A program made the position numbers and the translations under genes. A stretch of DNA of 64,000 bases from Parasalinivibrio latis (GTDB lineage: Bacteria > Pseudomonadota > Gammaproteobacteria > Enterobacterales > Vibrionaceae): contig NZ_CP098812.1 in NCBI RefSeq assembly GCF_036825535.1, positions 1,054,001-1,118,000 on the forward strand. The letters run 5' to 3'. Every line of letters starts with the position of its first letter. Within the stretch, counting starts at the first letter, position 1. The notes under the pieces were generated by a model. The model had not been told where the DNA came from. It made no database searches and worked only from the letters and a program-made list of their open reading frames with translations. Below, in pieces: positions 7,415 through 15,779 of the stretch.

Positions 7415-9378
7415 ACTGATACTTCCGTTCCCTGTTGAGGCGTACTGCTGATTTCAATGCTGCCGCCAAAATCCCTGATGATGTTATAGATAATACTCAT
7501 ACCAAGCCCAAGTCCGTCTCCGACCGGTTTGGTGGTAAAAAAGGGCTCGAAGACCTGGGTTTTAACCTCGTCGTCCATGCCGTGCCCGGTGTCAGTGACC
7601 CGCACAGCTACCAAGCCGGGCTGATGGCTGTGTTGTTCTTCGATACTGACGGCTATTTTTCCACTATCCGTTGCGTCTATCGCATTGCTCAGAAGATTGA
7701 CCAATACCTGCTCAAGCCGGATTGGGTCAGCCTGGACAATTAACCCGGTTTCCGCCACTTCAATCATAAGGCCTTTTTTTATTGCTGCGTCATGGACCAG
7801 TTCTACGGCGTTGGCAACCGTTGAACTGAGCGGCGTTGCAACCAGTTTTCCGTCACTTTTGCGGGCGAAAGTCTTCAGGTGGCGGCTCAACTGGCTGGTT
7901 TTGGCAATCAGCCTGTCAATGTCCTTGAGCTTGGCGGTAGCCTTGCCTGGAAGACCGTTCTCTATGTAGTGCCGGGTGATATGGAGGTTGTTGCGAATGG
8001 CTGCCAATGGCTGGTTGAATTCATGGACGATCCCGGCGGTAAGTTGCCCGAGGATAGCCAACTTCCCGGCCTGTATCAGTTCATCCTGGGTTTCCCTGAG
8101 TTCCCGTTCGGTTTCAATTCGCTGCTGGATCTCGGTTTGGAGCCGGGTGTTGGTTTCTTCCAGCAGGTCTTTTTGCTGGACGATCTCCCTTGCGTTGTAT
8201 TTAAAGACCCTCAGGGAATGGGCAAGCCGGGCTATCTCGTCATGTCCTCTGGTGTCAATGGAGACATAAAGGTCACCGGCGGCCAACCGTTGGATAGCTT
8301 CGATAATCTTCACCAGACGGCCGATAAGCTGGTAGCGGAGCACCCAACCGGTGACGGCTGCGATAATCAGTGCGGCTACAGCCACGAAAGCCAGCAACCG
8401 CTGGGCTGATGAAACACTATGGTCCAGTTGTTGGGTCAGTGACAGGGTATCTGCACGGGTTCTGGATACAACAGCTCCCACTTCCCTGTTCATCTCTATG
8501 AATGCAGCCTGAAGTGATCTCAGCTGTTGCTGGCTGTCGATGGAAAGCTGCAACGCTTCCCGTTTTACGGTCATAGCTGACTTTTCGTCGTAGACCAGGC
8601 GCCGAATTTCCGTCGTGATTTGCACCATGGTGATAGCACTGGGCAGTTGTGCCAGCGTAGTCAGCTGGCGGTCAAGTACGGGAAAGGTTTCATCGAGCCG
8701 GCTGGTTTGTGTCAGCAGTTCTGTTACTGTTTTTGCGCCCAGTGCCTGCTGCATATATTCAAACAGGAGGTTTACGGTTTCCTTGAATGAAGAAAGTAAA
8801 TCCCGCTGCTCAAACTCCGCCAGACTAATAATTGTGACATTGCTGGATGTGCCGGATGACAGCGCATTTCGTGTGTAGTAGCGGGCTTCTTCCAGCATCG
8901 GGTCTATTTCCTGGGCAAAATCCTGCTGCAACCAGTAAAGTTCCTCCCGGTAGCGTTGAAGCTCTTGGTTCAGGCTGACGCGCTCTTCAGCACTTTGCTC
9001 CAGCCGTGAGAGCTGTTCTTTTACGTTTGTTATGGATGTGTTCAGGGTTGGGGTTTGTGCTGACAGTTGGTTCCCTGTTTCCTGGTCGAGCAGGGAGTGC
9101 AGGTTATCGCTGGCCTTTGTTCGCTGGGTCTCGTTGTCTGCATATACCAGCAGCGCAGCAGAAGCCTCAATGGAACCGGCCCAGTTAGCCAACTGGGCGA
9201 CTGCTGCAGTAGAGGGGATATCCCGGTTGGCGACCTGTGAAACGGTTGCAGAAAGTTGCTGGAACAGGAGGCTGGATGTCACTGCGACCAGCAGTGTACC
9301 AAGCACAATAAAACTGATACTGGCATATAGCCTGAACCCTGTACTCTTCCACCAGTACGTTGTGGGTTGGGGAGACAT
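7390..9378 (-). CDS. pgtB: PgtB-like membrane sensor histidine kinase
   Basis: A 662-residue kinase, close in length to Salmonella PgtB. It has an N-terminal membrane helix (about 18-40), a long helical periplasmic region (41-325), a second helix (328-348), HAMP (350-400), a coiled coil, the phosphoacceptor H452 in GIVHEFNQPLAAIRNN, and an ATPase domain with N box LVNLLSNAIDA, DTGHGMDD and GDGLGLGMSI. The HEFNQPL form of the H box is typical of kinases paired with NtrC-type regulators such as DctB. The start lies 2 bp after the stop codon of the PgtC-like gene, with GGAGG before it, and the gene runs into the regulator gene. It probably receives its signal from the PgtC-like protein in the periplasm. 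Confidence 0.9.
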   Translation of the reverse strand: MSPQPTTYWWKSTGFRLYASISFIVLGTLLVAVTSSLLFQQLSATVSQVANRDIPSTAAVAQLANWAGSIEASAALLVYADNETQRTKASDNLHSLLDQETGNQLSAQTPTLNTSITNVKEQLSRLEQSAEERVSLNQELQRYREELYWLQQDFAQEIDPMLEEARYYTRNALSSGTSSNVTIISLAEFEQRDLLSSFKETVNLLFEYMQQALGAKTVTELLTQTSRLDETFPVLDRQLTTLAQLPSAITMVQITTEIRRLVYDEKSAMTVKREALQLSIDSQQQLRSLQAAFIEMNREVGAVVSRTRADTLSLTQQLDHSVSSAQRLLAFVAVAALIIAAVTGWVLRYQLIGRLVKIIEAIQRLAAGDLYVSIDTRGHDEIARLAHSLRVFKYNAREIVQQKDLLEETNTRLQTEIQQRIETERELRETQDELIQAGKLAILGQLTAGIVHEFNQPLAAIRNNLHITRHYIENGLPGKATAKLKDIDRLIAKTSQLSRHLKTFARKSDGKLVATPLSSTVANAVELVHDAAIKKGLMIEVAETGLIVQADPIRLEQVLVNLLSNAIDATDSGKIAVSIEEQHSHQPGLVAVRVTDTGHGMDDEVKTQVFEPFFTTKPVGDGLGLGMSIIYNIIRDFGGSIEISSTPQQGTEVSVWLRKSRS

Positions 9379-9380
9379 GG

Positions 9381-10709
9381 TTATCCCTCCGTTGCGGCAG
9401 GGCTTGGTGCCGCGGTTTGGGGTGAGGTGTTGTTTACCGCTCGCGTGATATCCGCCAACAGTTCCCTGGCCTCGTCAAGCCGGGAATGGAGGTCTTTCCG
9501 CCACGTTTGCTCCATTTCGATTTGCAGCCTGGTTTTATGGGTCTGGTAGAGGAACTGCCCGCTGAAATCCGGGTCATTGGCCCTGCGCTCCGGTAAGGGA
9601 ACCCTGGTCATCAGGCTATAAGCGCGCATCAGTTTTTCCTCCATTCGGGCGTGATCTGCTGGGGGAAGGTCGGGCTGGTGGGCAGACACTGCCCCCTTTA
9701 CTTCTTCATACCACTCCCAGAAAGCCTGCAGGTCATAAAGAGGCAATGTTACCAACTGGTCAAACAGGGCATTCACCAGGAAATAGCGGTTGGCGGACAA
9801 AGCGATATCGAATTGTCCGGTTTCCAGTTCCTGTTCCTTACCCTCAGACGGCATTGCAGGAATCCGGCCCATTTTGTTTTCAAGCAGCGGACGTGCCTTG
9901 TCTGAGAGCGTAAAAGTAATGAAACGCTCCGCAGACCTGGGTTGGATGGATGTCGATGCAATTCCTATCGCAGCGCCAATTGCGGTGTTTTCAGGCCACT
10001 GGTAGAAGTCAAAATGCTCCCTGTTAACCAGTGTCCGGTAGAAAAAATCCACAACAGGTGCGGTGCCGAACCTGCCTTTCATTACGCCTTCACGCACGCC
10101 AAAACTGCGAGCGGTGATAACACTGAGGTTTCCGGCCAGACGCTGCAGGATCGCCCAGCCTCTTTTCCAGCCATAGTGTTGCAATACCTGTTCAATAATC
10201 AGGTGGTTGGTCCCCGATCGGGAAGGGGAAGACAGGGCAATATGTTGTTTCCAATTGAGGGATGTTAGTGCCTCCCAGCTTTCGGGAGGCTGCAACCCGG
10301 CACCTTCCAGGTATGCCCGGTTGGAAAGAAACCCAAACTGGGAGTAGGCGAAGTAAGCAAATTTCCGTTCGTTGTTCGGGCGTACGTTTTCCGGATAGGT
10401 TTTGGCCGGGAGCTCAAAGTGCTTCAGCATGCCGTGTTGCTGAAGCAGTGCCATGGCATCCGGGGAACTGGTCCAGAGGATATCGGGCTCAGGTTTCTGG
10501 GATTGGAGTATATGGTTAACCATGGCTGGTGTTTTTTTGTTTATCACCTTAACAGTGATACCGGGATTGTCTTTGGTGAATGCATCCACCATCGGTTGGT
10601 ACTGTGCTGCGGGGTACGTTGTAAAAATCACCATCGGTGATGCAGGGACTTTAAAGCACCAGACAAGGAGAGGCAGTACCAAAAGAGAGGGGCGAATACA
10701 GCGGTGCAT
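9381..10709 (-). CDS. pgtC: PgtC-like periplasmic signal-binding protein
   Basis: A 442-residue exported protein with a signal peptide (LLVLPLLVWCFKVPASP) and a solute-binding fold. In Salmonella PgtC is a periplasmic part of the phosphoglycerate induction system rather than of a transporter. Motifs LSSPSRSGTNHLIIE and ARSFGVREGVMKGRFGTAPVVDFF match the binding protein of the neighbouring importer. It is the first gene of the pgtC-pgtB-pgtA operon, all three genes touching or overlapping. A possible weak sigma70 promoter lies upstream, but no sigma54 site was seen, so the sensing operon is likely expressed independently of its own activator. The family call is firm; the ligand is inferred from the family. 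Confidence 0.85.
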   Translation of the reverse strand: MHRCIRPSLLVLPLLVWCFKVPASPMVIFTTYPAAQYQPMVDAFTKDNPGITVKVINKKTPAMVNHILQSQKPEPDILWTSSPDAMALLQQHGMLKHFELPAKTYPENVRPNNERKFAYFAYSQFGFLSNRAYLEGAGLQPPESWEALTSLNWKQHIALSSPSRSGTNHLIIEQVLQHYGWKRGWAILQRLAGNLSVITARSFGVREGVMKGRFGTAPVVDFFYRTLVNREHFDFYQWPENTAIGAAIGIASTSIQPRSAERFITFTLSDKARPLLENKMGRIPAMPSEGKEQELETGQFDIALSANRYFLVNALFDQLVTLPLYDLQAFWEWYEEVKGAVSAHQPDLPPADHARMEEKLMRAYSLMTRVPLPERRANDPDFSGQFLYQTHKTRLQIEMEQTWRKDLHSRLDEARELLADITRAVNNTSPQTAAPSPAATEG

Positions 10710-10794
10710 TCAAATGCCTTATGTTGCGAATTTGTTTCAAATTATGAGTTAAAGGCCGTGGGGAGCAAAGTGACTGGGATTGGATTTTCAAAAT

Positions 10795-10822
10795 AAAAAG
10801 GCTTCCCCGGGGAAGCCTTTTT
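10795..10822 (-). terminator. Strong two-way terminator
   Basis: A perfect 14-bp inverted repeat, AAAAAGGCTTCCCC with its complement and no extra loop bases, ends in five T on either strand. It would terminate the leftward gene at 10845-11828 just after its stop codon. It lies upstream of the pgtC-like gene. Confidence 0.85.
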
Positions 10823-10844
10823 AGTAATAGATGGTTAAAAGGTG

Positions 10845-11828
10845 TCAGAAATTGAACGTCAGGCGACGGTTGTCATTGATGACTTCTACCACAGACTCTT
10901 TCTTGTTGGCTGCCAGGGAGTAGAAGGCATTCTGGCCGGCATTGACGGTGGTAGTGACGCGCTTTCCTTTGCCAATGTAGTCGCCGTTTACAAAGTGCTC
11001 TGCATCATCCCGGTTGCTGACAATTACCACTTCGAAGGCGTTGATGCCCAGAGTGCGGGTAATATTTTCATTGATGTCAGCGCTGAAAGTACCGGTGTAG
11101 CGAACGTTTACCGCGAAATCAGCATTGCCGTTCAGGTCAAGCGAGAACCGGGAATAGGTGTGGTCAAGAATATCCACCTTGGCAACGGGTAGGGCTTTCT
11201 TGGCCTCACTGTAAACCAGTTTTTCAAGCGGGACGGAGCGCATACACTCACGGATACTTGTATTGGTACCACAGCGGATTGAGCCGGAGTAGCTGAGATT
11301 TTTGGCAGAGGACACTTCCTTAATATAGCGGTCGCGAATGACATCACGCAGGGCCAAAAGTTGGGTGTCTTTCAGGTTTTGGGTGCGCTTGAGATCGCGC
11401 TTCAGGGTATCCAGCTTGTTGGTCAGTTGCGCCAGTTGGTGGGCAATGGTGACTTCGGCCAGTTCAAGTTGGCTGATATTGCCTGCCAACGTTTCAAGAT
11501 CCTGGAAGAGAGATTTAGGTGTAGCGATACCGATAGGAGCTAGCTCTTCACTCATCTCCGCTCGTTTACTCGCAAGAAGGGATTCTTCCAGGTCGCTGAT
11601 TTTTTGCTTGTAATGTGCTTGGTATTCCGTGAGGCGTTTGGCTTTTTCTTCACGCTCCAGCTCAAGGTTCCGTGTACTGTTTTGTACTTCATTTATTTCA
11701 ATGAGAAGAGGCTCAGTATTGTACTTCTCATAGATTTCTGACTTGGTTTTCGCTTCTTGGGCGGTTAGCAACGCACCCTGGGAGTGAAATGCCACCAGAG
11801 CCAGTAACACTCCTATCCATCTCTTCAT
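10845..11828 (-). CDS. Exported coiled-coil protein of unknown function
   Basis: A 327-residue protein with a signal peptide cleaved near residue 18 (LLALVAFHSQGA), a long charged helical region rich in Glu, Lys and Leu that should form a coiled coil (about 25-165), two cysteines (IRCGTNTSIRECM) and a C-terminal beta-rich part. The last 60 residues (HFVNGDYIGKGKRVTTTVNAG onward) resemble a PEGA-like surface domain, as far as can be judged by eye. AGGG and GAGG motifs precede the ATG. It is transcribed alone. Location is probably periplasm or cell surface; no function is assigned. Confidence 0.8.
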   Translation of the reverse strand: MKRWIGVLLALVAFHSQGALLTAQEAKTKSEIYEKYNTEPLLIEINEVQNSTRNLELEREEKAKRLTEYQAHYKQKISDLEESLLASKRAEMSEELAPIGIATPKSLFQDLETLAGNISQLELAEVTIAHQLAQLTNKLDTLKRDLKRTQNLKDTQLLALRDVIRDRYIKEVSSAKNLSYSGSIRCGTNTSIRECMRSVPLEKLVYSEAKKALPVAKVDILDHTYSRFSLDLNGNADFAVNVRYTGTFSADINENITRTLGINAFEVVIVSNRDDAEHFVNGDYIGKGKRVTTTVNAGQNAFYSLAANKKESVVEVINDNRRLTFNF

Positions 11829-12200
11829 TTCCCTGCCTCTTGTATGAACTGGTCGTTAGAACTACACAACGTTAGAGCAAGATTAGCTTTATGTCCGGAC
11901 TCGGTCAATAATTCATTATATTTCAGAGTGTTAGCGACGGACTTCTGACTTCGTTCTGTAAAAAAATGTCAATATACCGACACTATTATGCGTTGTATCA
12001 CATAAGAGTATATCACCTGAATTCTCTATAAGAGCTCATTTGTATTGAAACTGTTACGCATGTCATTGAAATAAATCATCTAAAGGTTAGCGGGATCTGT
12101 TTTGGCTTATTGCCTGTTTGTTCGCTGTCTTGAGGTACTGTCGCTGGGACAAATATAAACCTATGTCACATATATAGATTTATGTGCAAAATTTAAACTA
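11829..12200. other. AT-rich intergenic region between divergent genes
   Basis: These 372 bp separate two divergent genes and must hold both promoters. The DNA is AT-rich, with several stretches of the TATAAN type, but I could not pick one promoter with confidence. No RNA gene, terminator or strong palindrome was seen. Confidence 0.5.
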
Positions 12201-12854
12201 ATGACTAATAAACTATGTTCAGGATTTGATTTTAGGTATCACTTTGTGGACAAAAGGCATACCAATTTTGTCAGAGCGGTTCAGGTTGCTGCTGAACTTG
12301 AAAAGGCAAGGTTTATAGCAAGGGAAATTACACTTACCGCGAGCAATGCGAGGGCCTTGTCATTGAGGGCAGGAACCGGCGCCGCCGGTTTCCGGGCTCT
12401 GACTGATTACATCCACCGCCTGGCAGACTCCACTGTTTGCGCATCAGACCTGATAAATCGTAACGCCATAGAAATCAGTAGGCTGGCAATGGACTATTTC
12501 AGGCTTTCCTTTTCTATTGCCCGTTATAAAGAGGCCCAGGATAAAATTGGCGGGGAAGGATTTGCGGCCAGTCTCGTGGAGCCTTTGGCTGATTTGACCG
12601 CCAGGCATGAAAAGTTGAGAAAGCACTTCCTGCAGGCCGTCGATAAGCTGCAGGAAGATGTAGACGAGTTAAGCCGGGAGCTGAAATCTGCCGCTATATT
12701 GTCATCTATGTCGCGGGTGGAAGCGGCTCAATCCGGTGAGTTCGAAGAGAGCCTGAATGTTGTCGCTGAAAGTGTTTCTGGTGCTGCTAGGCGTATAACA
12801 GGCCATATTGGGCGATCACAGAGACTTTGTATATCCATGTTGGAAACGGGCTAA
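12201..12854 (+). CDS. Short soluble chemoreceptor-like protein
   Basis: A 217-residue, mainly helical protein with no signal peptide or membrane helix. Residues 39-75 (IAREITLTASNARALSLRAG and onward) align without gaps to the hairpin tip of methyl-accepting chemotaxis proteins, with about 14 of 37 identities to the receptor at the left edge of this window. Most residues known to contact CheA/CheW are changed, so it is either a divergent receptor or a relic. It lacks sensor, HAMP and adaptation helices. No clear ribosome site precedes the ATG. The next gene, 8 bp downstream, encodes an ODP-type di-iron protein, and the pair is probably an operon. Confidence 0.75.
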   Translation: MTNKLCSGFDFRYHFVDKRHTNFVRAVQVAAELEKARFIAREITLTASNARALSLRAGTGAAGFRALTDYIHRLADSTVCASDLINRNAIEISRLAMDYFRLSFSIARYKEAQDKIGGEGFAASLVEPLADLTARHEKLRKHFLQAVDKLQEDVDELSRELKSAAILSSMSRVEAAQSGEFEESLNVVAESVSGAARRITGHIGRSQRLCISMLETG

Positions 12855-12862
12855 GGAAGGAT

Positions 12863-13606
12863 ATGAAGACACACCATCTGTATAAGGGAAGCCGACACGA
12901 TTGGTATATGTTCGGGAGGGATCCTGAAAAGGCAGAGAGTATCATTGACACCAACCAATACATGATTGTTACACCAAACCATGCATTCCTTCTGGATCCC
13001 GGCGGTATTGAAATTTTTTCGGCTATGTTGGCTAACGTGGTCAAAAAGGTTCCCATTAACAAGATCACCCACCTGTTTGCCTCTCACCAGGACCCAGACA
13101 TTATTTCATCTTTGGGGCTTTGGGATATTTCCCTTGAGAAAGCCCAACTGCATGCACCATGGTTATGGGAAGGGTTTATCCGCCATTTTGGCATGAACCG
13201 GATCAGTTACTCCCCAATTCCTGACGAAGGAGGATCGTTAACCCTGGATGACCTGACATTTGAGTTTATTCCAGCCCATTACCTGCATTCTTCGGGGAAC
13301 TTTCACTTATATGATCCCCAGGCCAAGCTTTTAATGAGCGGTGATATTGGTGCCGCACTTGAACCACACAATGCCCCACTTGAAATCGAAGACTTTGATG
13401 CGCACTGCGACAAAATGGCGTATTTCCACCAACGCTGGATGCCATCCAATGAAGCAAAAAATGATTGGGTAAAGCGGGTCAGGGAGCTGGACATTGATGT
13501 TATCTGCCCACAACACGGCAGGTTAATTAGCGGCGATAACATCCCTCGGTTTCTTGACTGGCTTGAGAACCTTGACGTGGGAATTGCTATAGGCGGAGGA
13601 AAGTGA
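12863..13606 (+). CDS. ODP-type di-iron metallo-beta-lactamase-fold protein
   Basis: A 247-residue cytoplasmic protein of the flavodiiron-related ODP family, lacking the flavodoxin domain. The ligand set is complete by comparison with flavodiiron proteins: H75, D77 and D79 in SHQDPD, H139 in PAHYLH, D161 in MSGDIG and H218 in CPQHGR. Members bind oxygen at a di-iron centre, and one in Treponema denticola acts as an oxygen sensor for chemotaxis. The start follows AAGGAAGG; an earlier TTG at 12827 would overlap the previous gene and has no ribosome site. Its partner here is the chemoreceptor-like protein just upstream, suggesting oxygen or redox sensing. Confidence 0.85.
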   Translation: MKTHHLYKGSRHDWYMFGRDPEKAESIIDTNQYMIVTPNHAFLLDPGGIEIFSAMLANVVKKVPINKITHLFASHQDPDIISSLGLWDISLEKAQLHAPWLWEGFIRHFGMNRISYSPIPDEGGSLTLDDLTFEFIPAHYLHSSGNFHLYDPQAKLLMSGDIGAALEPHNAPLEIEDFDAHCDKMAYFHQRWMPSNEAKNDWVKRVRELDIDVICPQHGRLISGDNIPRFLDWLENLDVGIAIGGGK

Positions 13607-13609
13607 GCG

Positions 13610-14293
13610 TCAGATGGGCAGGAATGTCATTGACGCAACGCTGTGTACGACCTTATTGATCGTGCGGTTGGTACTGTCTGATATCATGGCCGCCATCATG
13701 TCCTGGATGACAATCATCTGGCTGAGAACACGTTCATAGCTGTAATTAGGCACGCCGTTTACGGCTATGCCGTTACTGAGAAGGAACAGTGTACCGTCCC
13801 CTTTTTTCCTGTTGTTCAGCAGCCAGCTGACAGATTCAAGGTTGCGGGCACTGTTGTAGAGCTTTTGCTGATCGAGTTCATCAAGCAGGTAGAACTCGGT
13901 CTGGTTGTTGTAGGCATTGCTCAGCATGCCTGTGACACCGGCCATTAGGGCAAAAACCCTGTCCCCGTGATATTGGTCATCAAATGCGATGGGCAGGGCA
14001 TCAACACCGTCATGGAAATTCAGCTCTTCAAAACCGGCACTGGGGCGTTGAACAGACATCAACTGTTCCAGCCTCATTTCCATTGTCATACCGGGGACTT
14101 TAGCCAGCTCGCTTGGGTTGCGTTTATAAAGCTTGATGATGAGTGCTTGGGTGAGGGTCCTGATGCGCTCGACGTGAATATCAGTGATCATATCCATGTC
14201 GGACTTAACAAGGTTTTCAATTTCAAAAGGGCGGCTGCTGCCACATCCGGAAACCAAAAGCAGCGTTAACAGCACTGCAAACACCCTTGTCAT
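13610..14293 (-). CDS. Putative lipoprotein, unknown function
   Basis: A 227-residue protein beginning MTRVFAVLLTLLLVSGCGSS. The hydrophobic segment followed by the lipobox LVSGC predicts a lipid-anchored protein with C17 as the first mature residue. The rest is soluble and mostly helical, with no domain I recognise. The start at 14293 has GGAAG close by and puts the lipobox at the usual distance; an upstream start would add seven residues. It converges with the ODP gene, the two stop codons being only 3 bp apart. Confidence 0.75.
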   Translation of the reverse strand: MTRVFAVLLTLLLVSGCGSSRPFEIENLVKSDMDMITDIHVERIRTLTQALIIKLYKRNPSELAKVPGMTMEMRLEQLMSVQRPSAGFEELNFHDGVDALPIAFDDQYHGDRVFALMAGVTGMLSNAYNNQTEFYLLDELDQQKLYNSARNLESVSWLLNNRKKGDGTLFLLSNGIAVNGVPNYSYERVLSQMIVIQDMMAAMISDSTNRTINKVVHSVASMTFLPI

Positions 14294-14392
14294 CTTCCAC
14301 TCCACAACAACCAATTTCTAAGACGGCTAAAAGAATAGCCCCAATGGAGGGACAGACTCAACCTGAAGGAGGGGAAGGGGGACGCGGCTCGA

Positions 14393-14420
14393 AAAAGAAA
14401 TGGGAGGCCGCTGCCTCCCA
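14393..14420 (-). terminator. Terminator after yfbU
   Basis: A perfect 8-bp stem TGGGAGGC/GCCTCCCA with a 4-nt loop is followed on the minus strand by TTTCTTTTTC. It lies about 20 bp after the yfbU stop codon. Confidence 0.8.
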
Positions 14421-14441
14421 AATTTCCCGGTATGCCGAAAA

Positions 14442-14942
14442 TCAGGCGTTCAGGATCTTGCAGATTTCGGTTGCACTCAGATGGTACTGGCGTGGGCAAT
14501 TGCGCCAGGTTTTCAGCATGCGGGTATATTTTTCCAGCATCGGAACCTGAGCATTAAAATGGTGCTCAGTTTTATCAAACTGCGGGTACAGGCCCTCTGA
14601 ATCAGTGAGGAAACGCACGTAGTGCATCAGGTGGCCTTCAGTTGCGGCGTCAAATCCCCAGAATTGGAGGCGGCGCTGGTCAACCTGTGGCTGGTCTTTT
14701 TCAGCCAGCATACGGAAAGATTCCTGCAGGGCGTGGTACATCTCCATATAGTCAATAATATCCCGGCACTGCTGCTCTGGCAGTTCGCCAAAATCTTTTT
14801 CCACTTCGCGCATTTGAAGCGCATAGCCACGTTCTACTATTGTCTGCAATCGGCGGTACTTCTTGGCATTTTCAGGATCCAGTTGCGCCAATAAAGAGTA
14901 TTGATTAGACAGGATAAGGCGTTGTGCGTGAGTCATTTCCAT
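14442..14942 (-). CDS. yfbU: YfbU family protein
   Basis: A 166-residue cytoplasmic protein very similar along its whole length to Escherichia coli YfbU (164 residues); the start MEMTHAQRLILSNQYSLL and the stretch YRRLQTIVERGYALQMRE are hallmarks. The family is conserved in gamma-proteobacteria but its biochemical role is not settled. GAGG lies a short distance before the ATG. It is a single gene with its own terminator, divergent from the membrane protein gene on the right. Confidence 0.95.
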   Translation of the reverse strand: MEMTHAQRLILSNQYSLLAQLDPENAKKYRRLQTIVERGYALQMREVEKDFGELPEQQCRDIIDYMEMYHALQESFRMLAEKDQPQVDQRRLQFWGFDAATEGHLMHYVRFLTDSEGLYPQFDKTEHHFNAQVPMLEKYTRMLKTWRNCPRQYHLSATEICKILNA

Positions 14943-15078
14943 TATGAAGGCCTCAATAAATGTCTCAATATAGATGTCGATTTATGCAACTGAGGTTAGC
15001 ATGTGGCACCATCCTAAAATATGATCTGATAACGGTTGTTGCACGAATAAACCCGTTTTGCGATGGAGGTTTACAGGG

Positions 15079-15726
15079 ATGACCAGTTGGCATTGGCTGG
15101 GGTGGGGAGTAGCCATTGTGATGTTGATCGCAACTTTCCCAAGGGAGTTTTTACCGAAGCTGAAATCGGATAAACCATACCAACATCTTGTGTTTGCGAC
15201 AGCCGTATTTCTGTTTGTGTTGTGGAGCCTGCAAGCCGGGGTCCGGGATGGGCTTTCCATCCATTTTCTTGGTGTTACTGTGTTAGTCCTGAGCCATGGC
15301 TGGCGGATCGCCAATTGCATTTGCTTGGCACCAACTGCTCTGCTGGTTGCTTTTGGCCTGTTGTCGTTGGGCGATGCTGGGGCATTCGCTGTTACATCAT
15401 TTTTGTTACCCGGTCTTTTCAGTTACCTGGTTTTCCTGCTTTCCTACCAATACCTGGCCCGCCACCTTTTTATCTATATTTTTGTAGCCGGGTTTATTAA
15501 TGCAGCCCTAACCATGGTGTTGAGTATGTTGCTGACGTCTCTCTGGCTGTGGATGGAAGGCCGTTACCCATGGGAAACTATTTCCCACGATTACCTGCAA
15601 CTTTCTTTGTTGGTGTGGTTCCCGGAAGCCTTGATGAATGGGATGGCCATTACCCTGATGGCCGTGTACCGGCCTCATTGGCTGAGGACTTTCTATGACA
15701 GGGAGTATTTGTCACCTGAGAGGTAG
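15079..15726 (+). CDS. Integral membrane protein, CbiM/energy-coupling-factor-like
   Basis: A 215-residue protein with six or seven hydrophobic segments and few charged residues. The motifs VHFLG-like IHFLGVTVLVLSHGW in the middle and FPEALMNGMAITLMAVYRP near the end resemble the substrate-binding membrane subunit of energy-coupling-factor transporters (CbiM/NikM type), but the metal-binding N-terminal Met-His pair of true CbiM is not seen. The start at 15079 follows GGAGG at 9 bases; a TTG start 21 bp earlier is possible. No ATPase genes lie nearby. The fold call is moderately sure and the substrate is unknown. Confidence 0.7.
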   Translation: MTSWHWLGWGVAIVMLIATFPREFLPKLKSDKPYQHLVFATAVFLFVLWSLQAGVRDGLSIHFLGVTVLVLSHGWRIANCICLAPTALLVAFGLLSLGDAGAFAVTSFLLPGLFSYLVFLLSYQYLARHLFIYIFVAGFINAALTMVLSMLLTSLWLWMEGRYPWETISHDYLQLSLLVWFPEALMNGMAITLMAVYRPHWLRTFYDREYLSPER

Positions 15727-15747
15727 CGGGCTTCCTGCCGGGACAAG

Positions 15748-15773
15748 AAAAAAGCCAGCGAGGTGCTGGCTTT
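15748..15773. terminator. Two-way terminator between the membrane protein gene and pflA
   Basis: A 9-bp stem AAAGCCAGC/GCTGGCTTT with a 5-nt loop lies between two convergent stop codons, preceded by an A run that gives T residues on the minus strand. Confidence 0.75.
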
Positions 15774-15779
15774 CGTTGG

